Positions 37,686 to 45,143 of a stretch of DNA of 64,000 bases are shown here, piece by piece; position 1 is the stretch's first letter; every line of letters begins with the position of its first letter. A model generated the notes under the pieces. That model was not told the DNA's origin. It did no database searches and saw only the letters and a program-made list of their open reading frames with translations. Origin of the DNA: Oceanobacillus kimchii X50 (GTDB lineage Bacteria > Bacillota > Bacilli > Bacillales > Amphibacillaceae); assembly GCF_000340475.1 (NCBI RefSeq), contig NZ_CM001792.1, positions 3,186,592 through 3,250,591 of the forward strand, given 5' to 3'. The translations under genes were made by a program, and so were the position numbers.

Positions 37686-38876
37686 TTAAATGTTATCAAG
37701 TGCTTGTTGAATATCTTCCCAAATGTCTTCCCATGCTTCAATTCCAACCGAAAGCCTTAATAAGGATTCAGTTATTCCCATCTTTGCTCGTTCCTCAACC
37801 GGAATAACGGCATGTGTCATAGAAGCTGGATGTTCCATTAATGATTCCGCATCTCCTAAGCTAACAGCTATTTTTATAAAGTTAAGATTATTTAATACTT
37901 GTTGCGCTTCTTTCTTTCCACCTTTGACTTCAAACGCAAGGACGCCTCCTGCGAACTTCATTTGTTTATTGGCAATCTCAACATTAGAAAAATCAGGATC
38001 ACCAGGATAATAAACGTTTTTTACTGCTTTGTGTAATTTTAGTTGTTGAACTATTTTTTCTGCATTACTACTATGTCTATCCATTCGTATTGGTAATGTT
38101 TTTAGTCCTCGAATCAATAGCCACGCATCAAAGGGAGACAAAACTCCCCCAATATCTTTTTGCGTAGTTAAGGCAATTGTATCCATTATCTCTTTTTTTC
38201 CAACTGCAAGCCCCGCAATTACATCACCATGCCCCCCAATATACTTCGTAGCACTATGAATGACAAAATCACATCCTAATTCTAACGGCCGCTGTAAATA
38301 TGGGGACGAAAAAGTATTATCAACTACTACTGGCAGTCGATATTTCTTAGCTACATTCACAACTAATTCTAAGTCAATTACTTGCATGGTAGGATTAATG
38401 GGCGTTTCTACATAAATTAATGCAGTATCTTTGGTTATCTGGTCTTCCAATTCCTTTTCGGATAACATAGTGGAGTAATCGGTTCTAATGTTATACTTTT
38501 CTTCCATCATAGATAACAAACCATACGTACAGCCATATAATCCTGAAGAGCAAATAATGTGATCATTGGCTTTTGTTAATGCAAGTAAAATAGCGGATAC
38601 GGCTGCCATCCCAGATGAAAAAGCTAATCCTCGCTCTCCACCTTCTAATGCTGCAATCCTCTCCTCCAAAATGCGTACAGTTGGATTACCTAAACGTGAA
38701 TAAATATACCCTTCCTCTTCTGCAGCAAACCGTGCTTGCCCCTGTTCTGCTGAGTCAAATGTATATGTTGATGTTTGGAATATTGGAGGTGTCAAGCTCC
38801 CAAGCATCTGTGTTGAATCGTAACCTTCATGGATAACTGACGTTTCCATATGTTTATATGACTTTTTTTTCACCAA
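37686..38876 (-). CDS. methionine gamma-lyase (PLP, Cys/Met metabolism family)
   Basis: 396 residues. PLP enzyme splitting methionine to methanethiol, 2-oxobutyrate and ammonia. The PLP lysine is K211 in HSATKYIGGHGD and the specificity cysteine C116 in GLYGCTYG; both residue numbers equal those I recall for Pseudomonas putida methionine gamma-lyase. C116 favours the lyase over cystathionine gamma-synthase or gamma-lyase, which lack it. GTG start at 38876 after GGGGGA. Its leader has a cre-like box and a palindrome, but no SAM riboswitch, in contrast to metY nearby. Confidence 0.85.
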   Translation of the reverse strand: MVKKKSYKHMETSVIHEGYDSTQMLGSLTPPIFQTSTYTFDSAEQGQARFAAEEEGYIYSRLGNPTVRILEERIAALEGGERGLAFSSGMAAVSAILLALTKANDHIICSSGLYGCTYGLLSMMEEKYNIRTDYSTMLSEKELEDQITKDTALIYVETPINPTMQVIDLELVVNVAKKYRLPVVVDNTFSSPYLQRPLELGCDFVIHSATKYIGGHGDVIAGLAVGKKEIMDTIALTTQKDIGGVLSPFDAWLLIRGLKTLPIRMDRHSSNAEKIVQQLKLHKAVKNVYYPGDPDFSNVEIANKQMKFAGGVLAFEVKGGKKEAQQVLNNLNFIKIAVSLGDAESLMEHPASMTHAVIPVEERAKMGITESLLRLSVGIEAWEDIWEDIQQALDNI

Positions 38877-38983
38877 AATCCCCCTCTTTTATATTGGTTT
38901 TCCACCCTAATTAATAATAAAAAAGCTGAACACCAGCATTCGTGTCCGTCCAAGCTCTTGTACAGTCTTATTTAGTTTTTACA

Positions 38984-39000
38984 GACGATTAATCATCGTC
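38984..39000. promoter_or_regulatory. 17-bp inverted repeat GACGAT-N5-ATCGTC
   Basis: Perfect 6-bp arms with a symmetric AT-rich centre (TAATC), located 108 bp upstream of the methionine gamma-lyase start. A possible operator; no regulator is known for it. Confidence 0.45.
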
Positions 39001-39031
39001 AAATACAATAATAAAGTATTTACAACATTTA

Positions 39032-39045
39032 TGAAAGCGTTTTCT
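39032..39045. promoter_or_regulatory. cre-like CcpA site
   Basis: TGAAAGCGTTTTCT (reverse AGAAAACGCTTTCA) matches the catabolite responsive element apart from one end base. It lies between the divergent methionine gamma-lyase and rarD genes, 156 and 89 bp from their starts. Confidence 0.6.
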
Positions 39046-39133
39046 TTATCATGAATTCAAATAATTGATTCTCTTCAAAAATCCATCTATTATTAGATAA
39101 AACTCAATGTACTTATAGAAAGAAGGAAAAAAT

Positions 39134-40048
39134 ATGGGGAATAAATCATCATTTCAGCAAGGTATGATTCTTGCATTTAGTGCATACTTACTCTGGGGAT
39201 TTCTACCAATCTATTGGAAACAAATTGACACAATTGAAGCAGGAACTATTCTTGCACACCGTATTATTTGGAGTTGTGTATTTATGATTTTCCTTGTAAT
39301 GGTGTCTGGAAAATGGCGGGCTTTTGTACATACGATAAAGCATATGAAGCAAGATCGAAAAAAAATCATTTCCATCACCTTAGCATCGATTGTAATTACA
39401 CTAAATTGGTTTTTGTTTATATTTGCCGTCAACGGAGGACACGTTCTACAAGCTAGTTTAGGCTACTATATTAATCCAATTTTAAGTATATTATTGGGAT
39501 TAATCATTCTAAAAGAACCATCAACCAAAGCGCAGATATTCTCATTTATTCTTGCTGGAGCAGCAGTAATTTATCTTACATTAGGGTATGGGATCTTCCC
39601 ATGGATATCGATATTTTTAGCTGCTTCTTTCGCCATTTATGGTTTCATCAAGAAGACCCTAGATCTCAGTGCAATGTTTGGGCTTACGTTAGAAACACTT
39701 GTTATGACACCATTTGCATTATTATATATATGGTTAGCTCCTCAAGCACAAGGATTTTCATTAAATCCTATCTTGACCGTGGAAAATCTATTTTTAATAG
39801 GTGGAGGCATTGTTACTGCTATTCCTTTGCTTCTATTTGCTGCGGGGGCAAGAAGAATACCGCTCGCTTCTGTTGGATTCTTACAGTATGTTGCACCGAC
39901 TGTGATGTTCTTTCTTGGCGTATTTCTATATAAAGAATCCTTTACTACTCACCATATGATCACATTTTTATTTATTTGGTTAGCACTAGCAATTTATATG
40001 TATAGCTTATATAAACAATTACCCCGCAAGCGAGGGAAAAAGCATTGA
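39134..40048 (+). CDS. rarD: EamA-family transporter RarD
   Basis: 304 residues, ten membrane helices in two EamA/DMT repeats. RarD signatures: GFLPIYWKQIDTIEAGTILAHRIIWS near the start, NWFLFIFAVNGGHVLQASLGYYINP in the first repeat, and RRIPLASVGFLQYVAPTVMF in the second. Family members are proposed to move amino acids or related small molecules; the substrate is unknown here. Good AAGGAA site. It lies between methionine gamma-lyase and the SAM riboswitch-metY unit. Confidence 0.9.
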   Translation: MGNKSSFQQGMILAFSAYLLWGFLPIYWKQIDTIEAGTILAHRIIWSCVFMIFLVMVSGKWRAFVHTIKHMKQDRKKIISITLASIVITLNWFLFIFAVNGGHVLQASLGYYINPILSILLGLIILKEPSTKAQIFSFILAGAAVIYLTLGYGIFPWISIFLAASFAIYGFIKKTLDLSAMFGLTLETLVMTPFALLYIWLAPQAQGFSLNPILTVENLFLIGGGIVTAIPLLLFAAGARRIPLASVGFLQYVAPTVMFFLGVFLYKESFTTHHMITFLFIWLALAIYMYSLYKQLPRKRGKKH

Positions 40049-40082
40049 TTATATGAATTTTAAAATAATTATAAATTTACTG

Positions 40083-40112
40083 TTGACAATCAATAAGAAA
40101 ACAAGATATACT
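40083..40112 (+). promoter_or_regulatory. promoter of the SAM riboswitch-metY transcript
   Basis: A perfect TTGACA (40083-40088), an 18-bp spacer and TATACT (40107-40112), giving a start about 20 bp before the aptamer. Confidence 0.8.
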
Positions 40113-40134
40113 TTATAACAATTTAATAAGCAAA

Positions 40135-40247
40135 TCTCTTATCAAGAGTGGTGGAGGGAATAGGCCCTGCGAAACCCGGCAACCTGTGGCAATTTTGCTA
40201 TTGAAAGGTGCTAAATCCTACAGACAATTGTCTGGAAGATAAGAGGA
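40135..40247 (+). ncRNA. SAM riboswitch (S-box)
   Basis: Class I S-box with all conserved blocks: TATCAAGAGTGGTGGAGGGA, then GGCCCTGCGAAACCCGGCAACC, AAGGTGCTAAATCC and GGAAGATAAGAGGA. Helix P1 pairs TCTCTTATC (40135-40143) with GATAAGAGGA. The 3' P1 strand AAGAGGA (40241-40247) can instead pair with TCCTCTT (40271-40277) as an antiterminator, so SAM causes termination before metY. Confidence 0.97.
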
Positions 40248-40267
40248 GGTTCGGTTTTATAAAGACA

Positions 40268-40300
40268 AAGTCCTCTTCTTATGAAGGGGGCTTTTTTTTT
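40268..40300 (+). terminator. S-box terminator
   Basis: AAGTCCTCTTC pairs with GAAGGGGGCTT (with G-U pairs) and is followed by nine T residues. It competes with the antiterminator of the SAM riboswitch. Confidence 0.9.
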
Positions 40301-40349
40301 AATCCTTCTCTTATTACTTTAAAAATAATAATTTCAAGGAGGAAATACG

Positions 40350-42020
40350 ATGTCTAAATTTCAATCATTACAAGCAGAAACTATCTTACTTCATGGTGGG
40401 CAAGAACCAGATCCATCAACTGGATCACGTGCAGTTCCAATATATCAAACTACATCCTATGTGTTTCGAGATACCGAACATGCACAAAATTTATTTGGTT
40501 TAGCAGAACCAGGAAATATTTATTCACGTATTATGAACCCAACTGTAGATGCTTTCGAACAACGAATTACTCAACTAGAAGATGGTATTGGCGCTGTTGC
40601 TACATCATCCGGTATGGCTGCGATTACGTTAGCAATTCTTAATATTGCTGGTTCTGGAGATGAAATTGTTGCAGATAGCAACTTATACGGAGGTACATTC
40701 AATCTATTTGCTAATACCCTTCCACGTTACGGAATTAATGTAAAATTTGTAGATGGTACAGATCCTCAAGCAATTGAAGATGCTATTACAGAAAAGACAA
40801 AGGCAGTTTTTGGTGAAATTATAACCAACCCTAGCCTCTATGTATTTGATGTTGAAAAAGTTGCTGAAGTAGCACATAAGCATGGTGTACCGTTAATTAT
40901 TGATAATACCTTTGCTACACCTTATGTAACAAAGCCATTAACTTGGGGTGCAGATATTGTTGTTCATTCCGCAACTAAATGGATTGGGGGGCATGGAACA
41001 ACCATTGGTGGTGTTGTCGTCGATAGTGGTCGGTTTGATTGGAATAACCAACGTTTCCCGGACTTTGTAAAACCTGATGAAAGTTATAATGGGTTAAAAT
41101 ACGTTGATCTTGGTGCGGAGGCATATATTACAAAGCTTCGAGTGCAGTTATTGCGTGATATTGGAGCATCCCTTAGCCCACAAAATGCCTTTCTGTTACT
41201 GCAAGGATTAGAAACATTACACTTACGCATTAAACGACATACGGATAATGCATTACAATTAGCAAACTATTTACAAGCACATCCAGCTGTCGAATGGGTG
41301 AATTATCCAGGATTAGAAGAGCATCCATCTCACGAACTGGCAGGTAAATATTTAAAACAAAGCTTCGGATCTATTATTACTTTCGGAATATCTGGTGGTA
41401 GAGAAGCAGGTCGAACATTAATAGATAATGTTTCATTATGGTCACATGTTGCAAATGTAGGAGATGCCAAATCTCTCATTATTCATCCGGCATCTACCAC
41501 TCATCAACAATTAAACGAAGATGACTTAGCATTAAGTGGTGTAACAGAAGAATTAGTACGATTATCCGTAGGTCTTGAGTCTATCGATGATATTATCGCT
41601 GATCTTGACCAAGCAATTGAAAAGGCTACTGGTAAATCACGTACAAATAAACCATCTCAAGAGGAAGTTGCAGTACAATGGTTACTTCAATCTCCATTTG
41701 ATCGAAGCAATGGAGTGAGAAAAAAAGTAATAGCTACGCTTCAAATAGACCAAGATCAAATAGCACCGCTTAAAACACTAGGATATGAAATATTGCCGGT
41801 GACATCTTTAAGTGATCTTAATACAGAAGTTGATGCTATTTGGATTGATGAGACAATACCGTCTATCGAAGGAGTAGTACCTACAAATACGATTGTTTTT
41901 GCATCGGATAATCAATCTGCGCAATTAAAAAATAATATTGTGATAACCAATCAATCTCCAGCAAAAATCGCTCTACAACTTCGTAATGGTCAAGAGACGA
42001 AACAACCAATCAAATTATAA
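40350..42020 (+). CDS. metY: O-acetylhomoserine sulfhydrylase MetY with an extra C-terminal domain
   Basis: Makes homocysteine from O-acetylhomoserine and sulfide. Residues 1 to about 428 are a full PLP enzyme of the MetY group: [25 protein letters not shown] lysine K210 in [11 protein letters not shown], the long [11 protein letters not shown] insert, and SLGD-like [19 protein letters not shown]. The usual length is near 430, but this protein has 556 residues. The extra 127 residues alternate short strands and helices ([46 protein letters not shown]) and might be a worn CoA-binding/Rossmann-like domain, which is a guess. SAM riboswitch control supports the methionine role. Confidence 0.92.
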   Translation: MSKFQSLQAETILLHGGQEPDPSTGSRAVPIYQTTSYVFRDTEHAQNLFGLAEPGNIYSRIMNPTVDAFEQRITQLEDGIGAVATSSGMAAITLAILNIAGSGDEIVADSNLYGGTFNLFANTLPRYGINVKFVDGTDPQAIEDAITEKTKAVFGEIITNPSLYVFDVEKVAEVAHKHGVPLIIDNTFATPYVTKPLTWGADIVVHSATKWIGGHGTTIGGVVVDSGRFDWNNQRFPDFVKPDESYNGLKYVDLGAEAYITKLRVQLLRDIGASLSPQNAFLLLQGLETLHLRIKRHTDNALQLANYLQAHPAVEWVNYPGLEEHPSHELAGKYLKQSFGSIITFGISGGREAGRTLIDNVSLWSHVANVGDAKSLIIHPASTTHQQLNEDDLALSGVTEELVRLSVGLESIDDIIADLDQAIEKATGKSRTNKPSQEEVAVQWLLQSPFDRSNGVRKKVIATLQIDQDQIAPLKTLGYEILPVTSLSDLNTEVDAIWIDETIPSIEGVVPTNTIVFASDNQSAQLKNNIVITNQSPAKIALQLRNGQETKQPIKL

Positions 42021-42082
42021 TTAGCTCTAAAATGTGTTTATGTTTCATTTTATAAGGGTATTAAAATATATATAAGATAAGG

Positions 42083-42111
42083 AGCCTTCCATAATGAAGG
42101 CTTTTTTTTTT
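42083..42111 (+). terminator. metY terminator
   Basis: AGCCTTC (42083-42089) pairs with GAAGGCT (42096-42102), then ten T residues. Confidence 0.92.
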
Positions 42112-42159
42112 GAAAAGATAAGAGTATAAAAATTGGGAATTCCAATCGTTCATAGAAAG

Positions 42160-42297
42160 ATAAGGCCACTTCTAGCTCCATCGACCAGCAACGGCGACTT
42201 CACGAAATTGCCCTACGAAGACTGCCGAATGGCGTGGTCGCACTTATACCCTTGGGTGAAAGTCATCATCGGTTGTCACCTTACCGTGTCCTTTATC
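42160..42297. repeat. GC-rich non-coding island, candidate dispersed element
   Basis: About 54% GC by hand count over 125 bp, in a window of roughly 36% GC. It is bounded by an imperfect inverted pair, GATAAGG at the left and CTTTATC at the right. The 88-codon frame across it (42133-42399) has no ribosome site and runs on through poly-A. It could be a MITE-like intergenic repeat or a structured RNA; I have an unverified impression of having seen similar sequence in other Bacillaceae. Confidence 0.45.
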
Positions 42298-42303
42298 TTA
42301 AAG

Positions 42304-42338
42304 AAAAAAGGAAGTTCGACCATTGTCGAACCATCCTT
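42304..42338 (-). terminator. terminator-like hairpin beside the GC-rich island
   Basis: AAGGA-x-GTTCGAC, loop CATT, GTCGAAC-xx-TCCTT (42308-42338). TTTTTT follows on the minus strand, so it would end a minus-strand transcript, though no minus-strand gene is seen upstream of it. Confidence 0.6.
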
Positions 42339-42531
42339 AAAAAAAAAGGGAGACACTCGCTACGTTGCTAAACGGTCGCTTGTGCTTTTATTCCTATAAA
42401 TTGTTGGTTTAGGTTATCAATAAATGGATTAAACTATTATTATAAAAATCCATCTACTCCAGCCTTCTTCATAGACAAATCCATTTACTAATTCATAATA
42501 TATAAGAAAAGAACTGCATAGGTGTGATTAC

Positions 42532-43461
42532 ATGAAAAACAAGAAAAAGATTATGATCTACAGCGGATTGGTTGCGTTAGTACTTCTTATTATAATTGGA
42601 TTTATCTACCAATCTCAAGATCCATTTAAGCATCTTTCCTCCGACCAAATAGAGAAAGAAACAGCACTACAAAAACAAGTAGATCAAAATAAATCAAACA
42701 ATCAACAAGACAATACGAATGACGAAACAGCTAATGAGAATGCAGAAGCCGAAGAAACATCAGGAAATTCCTTCCCCAAAGTTATCAATGAAGCTGTTCA
42801 GGGAACGATGAACTTCTTATCTACAGATGAAACACAAATCGTTGCTGTTGGTGATTCATTAACTCAGGGTGTTGGTGATGAAACCGAGCAAGGCGGTTAT
42901 GTTGGCATTCTTGATAGAACAATAAATAGTACTGGATATAGTGCTGAATTTGATAACTTCGGAAAACGAGGTAACCGAACAGATCAACTGCTAGAAAGAT
43001 TACGAAATGAACAAAATTTGATTGATGCCATTCAAGAATCAGATATTGCTTTAGTAACTATTGGTGCAAACGACATTATGCAAGTGGTTAAGGAAAATAT
43101 CACAAGCTTAGATATTAATGATTTTCAAGTAGAACAAGTTCATTATGAGCAAAGGCTCCAAGATATTTTCACTGAAATCCGGGAAATTAATCCCGATTCT
43201 TATATTTATTTAGTAGGGATTTATAATCCTTTTAAAAATTACTTTGAAGACATCCAAGAGCTTGATATGATCGTTAGTGACTGGAATGATACTGGAATCA
43301 GCATTACAGACGAATATGAAAATAGTACTTTTATACCAATTGAAGATTTATTTAATGATACAAATAATATTAACCTATATGCCGACGACAATTTCCACCC
43401 GAACTACGAAGGGTATTATAGAATTGCTGAACGAGTATTAAATTATATGTCAATTAGATAA
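42532..43461 (+). CDS. ypmR: SGNH/GDSL hydrolase, membrane-anchored (YpmR-like)
   Basis: 309 residues. An N-terminal signal anchor (about 5-24) is followed by a Gln/Asn/Glu-rich linker (about 40-85), then an SGNH esterase domain outside the membrane: block I VAVGDSLTQGVGDE with the catalytic Ser, Gly in GKRGNRTDQL, Asn in IGANDIM, and the Asp/His pair in YADDNFHPNYEGY. The substrate is unknown; relatives act on lipids or O-acetylated surface glycans. ypmS follows directly, the same pair as in B. subtilis as I recall it. Confidence 0.9.
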   Translation: MKNKKKIMIYSGLVALVLLIIIGFIYQSQDPFKHLSSDQIEKETALQKQVDQNKSNNQQDNTNDETANENAEAEETSGNSFPKVINEAVQGTMNFLSTDETQIVAVGDSLTQGVGDETEQGGYVGILDRTINSTGYSAEFDNFGKRGNRTDQLLERLRNEQNLIDAIQESDIALVTIGANDIMQVVKENITSLDINDFQVEQVHYEQRLQDIFTEIREINPDSYIYLVGIYNPFKNYFEDIQELDMIVSDWNDTGISITDEYENSTFIPIEDLFNDTNNINLYADDNFHPNYEGYYRIAERVLNYMSIR

Positions 43462-43472
43462 GGATGAACATA

Positions 43473-44138
43473 ATGAGAGAACGATTAAGAAGACTAAAAA
43501 AGATAAACAAGTGGAAAAAACTTTTCATAGGGTTATTTACCTTAAATATACTTTTGATAATTATCGTTCTTTCCCTCATCTTTTGGCCTGTATCGAATAA
43601 TGAATACCCATCCTCAAATGATATAAATGAACAAGAAAGTTCCGAGTTTATTATTCGTACAACAAAACAAAATTTAAATAGTTTAGTAAATGCATATATC
43701 GAAAAATTACTTGAAGGGACAAATCATCATTATCGAATAGCACTTGAAGAAGATGTACATTTAATGGGAGAATTACCTGTATTCTCTTCCACGGTTCCTT
43801 TATCAGTTAGACTTGAACCACTAGTCCAACCGAACGGAGATCTGATACTCAAACAAAAATCAATATCTGTAGGTTTATTAGAGCTTCCGAACAAAAAAAT
43901 TATGGAATATATGGGAAGATACTTACCAATGCCAGAATGGGTTACGATTAACCCAGAAGAGCAAGAAATCTATGTTGCAGTTACGGATATGGATATACAA
44001 GGAAACTTTCATGTATCTGTAGAAAACATTGATTTAGAGGCTAATAATATAGCACTTAAATTGAATGTGCCGTATGAAACACTTGGTATTCAACAACTAA
44101 ACTCAGAATCATTACGAGGGCTTTATGAGGAAGACTAA
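43473..44138 (+). CDS. ypmS: YpmS family membrane-anchored protein
   Basis: 221 residues from the ATG at 43473, 9 bp after AAGG; an ATG at 43464 touches that site. A single N-terminal helix (about 16-36, LFIGLFTLNILLIIIVLSLIFW) anchors a DUF2140 domain outside the cell, with the conserved segments SLVNAYIEKLLEG, VPLSVRLEPLVQPNGDLIL and WVTINPEEQEIYVAVTDM. Function unknown. It is coupled to ypmR, only 11 bp away, and ended by a bidirectional terminator. Confidence 0.87.
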   Translation: MRERLRRLKKINKWKKLFIGLFTLNILLIIIVLSLIFWPVSNNEYPSSNDINEQESSEFIIRTTKQNLNSLVNAYIEKLLEGTNHHYRIALEEDVHLMGELPVFSSTVPLSVRLEPLVQPNGDLILKQKSISVGLLELPNKKIMEYMGRYLPMPEWVTINPEEQEIYVAVTDMDIQGNFHVSVENIDLEANNIALKLNVPYETLGIQQLNSESLRGLYEED

Positions 44139-44274
44139 CCATTTATGCGTGCGATAGTGGATAGCCTGATTATTATAAAGCCACAGTGGAGACATTCTTC
44201 TCCTATATACTAAGCTTCATCATAATCTTGAAGTCTGGATATTCCTGCACGTCACATGCAGAATAAGACATAAT

Positions 44275-44342
44275 AAAAAAGAACCTATGTTTTGGATAAT
44301 CTATACCCCTTATATCACATTCTACACATAGGTTCTTTTTCT
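44275..44342. terminator. bidirectional terminator between ypmS and the NlpC/P60-like gene
   Basis: AAAAAAGAACCTATGT and ACATAGGTTCTTTTT are near-perfect arms with a 35-nt loop; T runs occur on both strands. Confidence 0.88.
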
Positions 44343-44354
44343 AATAAAATAATA

Positions 44355-44918
44355 TTATAAAATAGATAATGAGTGCTTTTCTATATTCTTTTTTAAACCG
44401 CAGTAATCATCTAACGTTCCTTCGTATAATAGTTCAATACCTTGTAGTTCACGTAAATCAGATGGTGTGGTAAAATAAGGAGGCTTTTGGAACTTAAAAG
44501 ATGAGATATGTTGTAGTACTGTTGCTACAAATTGAGAACAGAAATATGCTGATTTTCGATTAATTCTAATATGAAGCATTACTCCAAACAAACCAATAAA
44601 ATTATAACGATATATATTTTGATTATTTTCTATATCTCTTATATGTTTTTTTATACTAAGATAATCTTCATTAGACACTTGAAAACGATAAATAGCACAA
44701 GGCGAATATCGCATAAATGGATTTCTAATATCTTCCTTTACGAAACCACCAATAAACGGATTATTAGGTTGTTTTCTCCCAAAACTGTATAATTCGGTTA
44801 ATTCTTCATCAAATCCTATGGATACATGATTTAAAGGTTTTTTCGTATACAAATTTATCGCTCTCGAAAGATAACTCCCCGTGTCTGTAAATAGTAAATA
44901 TACCGTCCTTTCACACAT
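44355..44918 (-). CDS. permuted NlpC/P60-like (YiiX type) protein, function unknown
   Basis: 187 residues from the ATG at 44918, 8 bp after GGGGG; an ATG 10 codons upstream overlaps the site. Not secreted. The catalytic order is His first, in KKPLNHVSIGFDEEL, and Cys later, in SAYFCSQFVATVLQ, which is the circularly permuted papain-like fold of LRAT, YiiX and YaeF proteins. Such enzymes act on lipids or amide bonds. FTDTGSYLSRAINLYT at the start also fits that family. It is a single gene, AT-rich, between two unrelated units; no substrate can be proposed. Confidence 0.75.
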   Translation of the reverse strand: MCERTVYLLFTDTGSYLSRAINLYTKKPLNHVSIGFDEELTELYSFGRKQPNNPFIGGFVKEDIRNPFMRYSPCAIYRFQVSNEDYLSIKKHIRDIENNQNIYRYNFIGLFGVMLHIRINRKSAYFCSQFVATVLQHISSFKFQKPPYFTTPSDLRELQGIELLYEGTLDDYCGLKKNIEKHSLSIL

Positions 44919-45143
44919 TCCTCTTACCCCCTTTTGCTTAGGACGCATCTCTTTGTATTACTATATACAAAAGTACCTAGTTGTACAAGTTAATTTTTAA
45001 TATATTTATAATATTACTTTTAATTTATGCACCTTTACCTAAATATGCCTACACAATTTAACTATTTCTAAAGCCCTATCTTGCATTGTAGCTACAAATG
45101 ACGTAAGCTGAATTTGATACTTTTTTTCTGGAGGCAATTAATA

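Noticed and set aside
38900..39000. SAM riboswitch or T-box before methionine gamma-lyase
   Set aside because: None of the conserved S-box or T-box blocks is present; only a weak hairpin with a T run.
42133..42399. 88-codon open frame as a gene
   Set aside because: No ribosome site, runs through poly-A and a hairpin, odd composition, and no recognisable protein.
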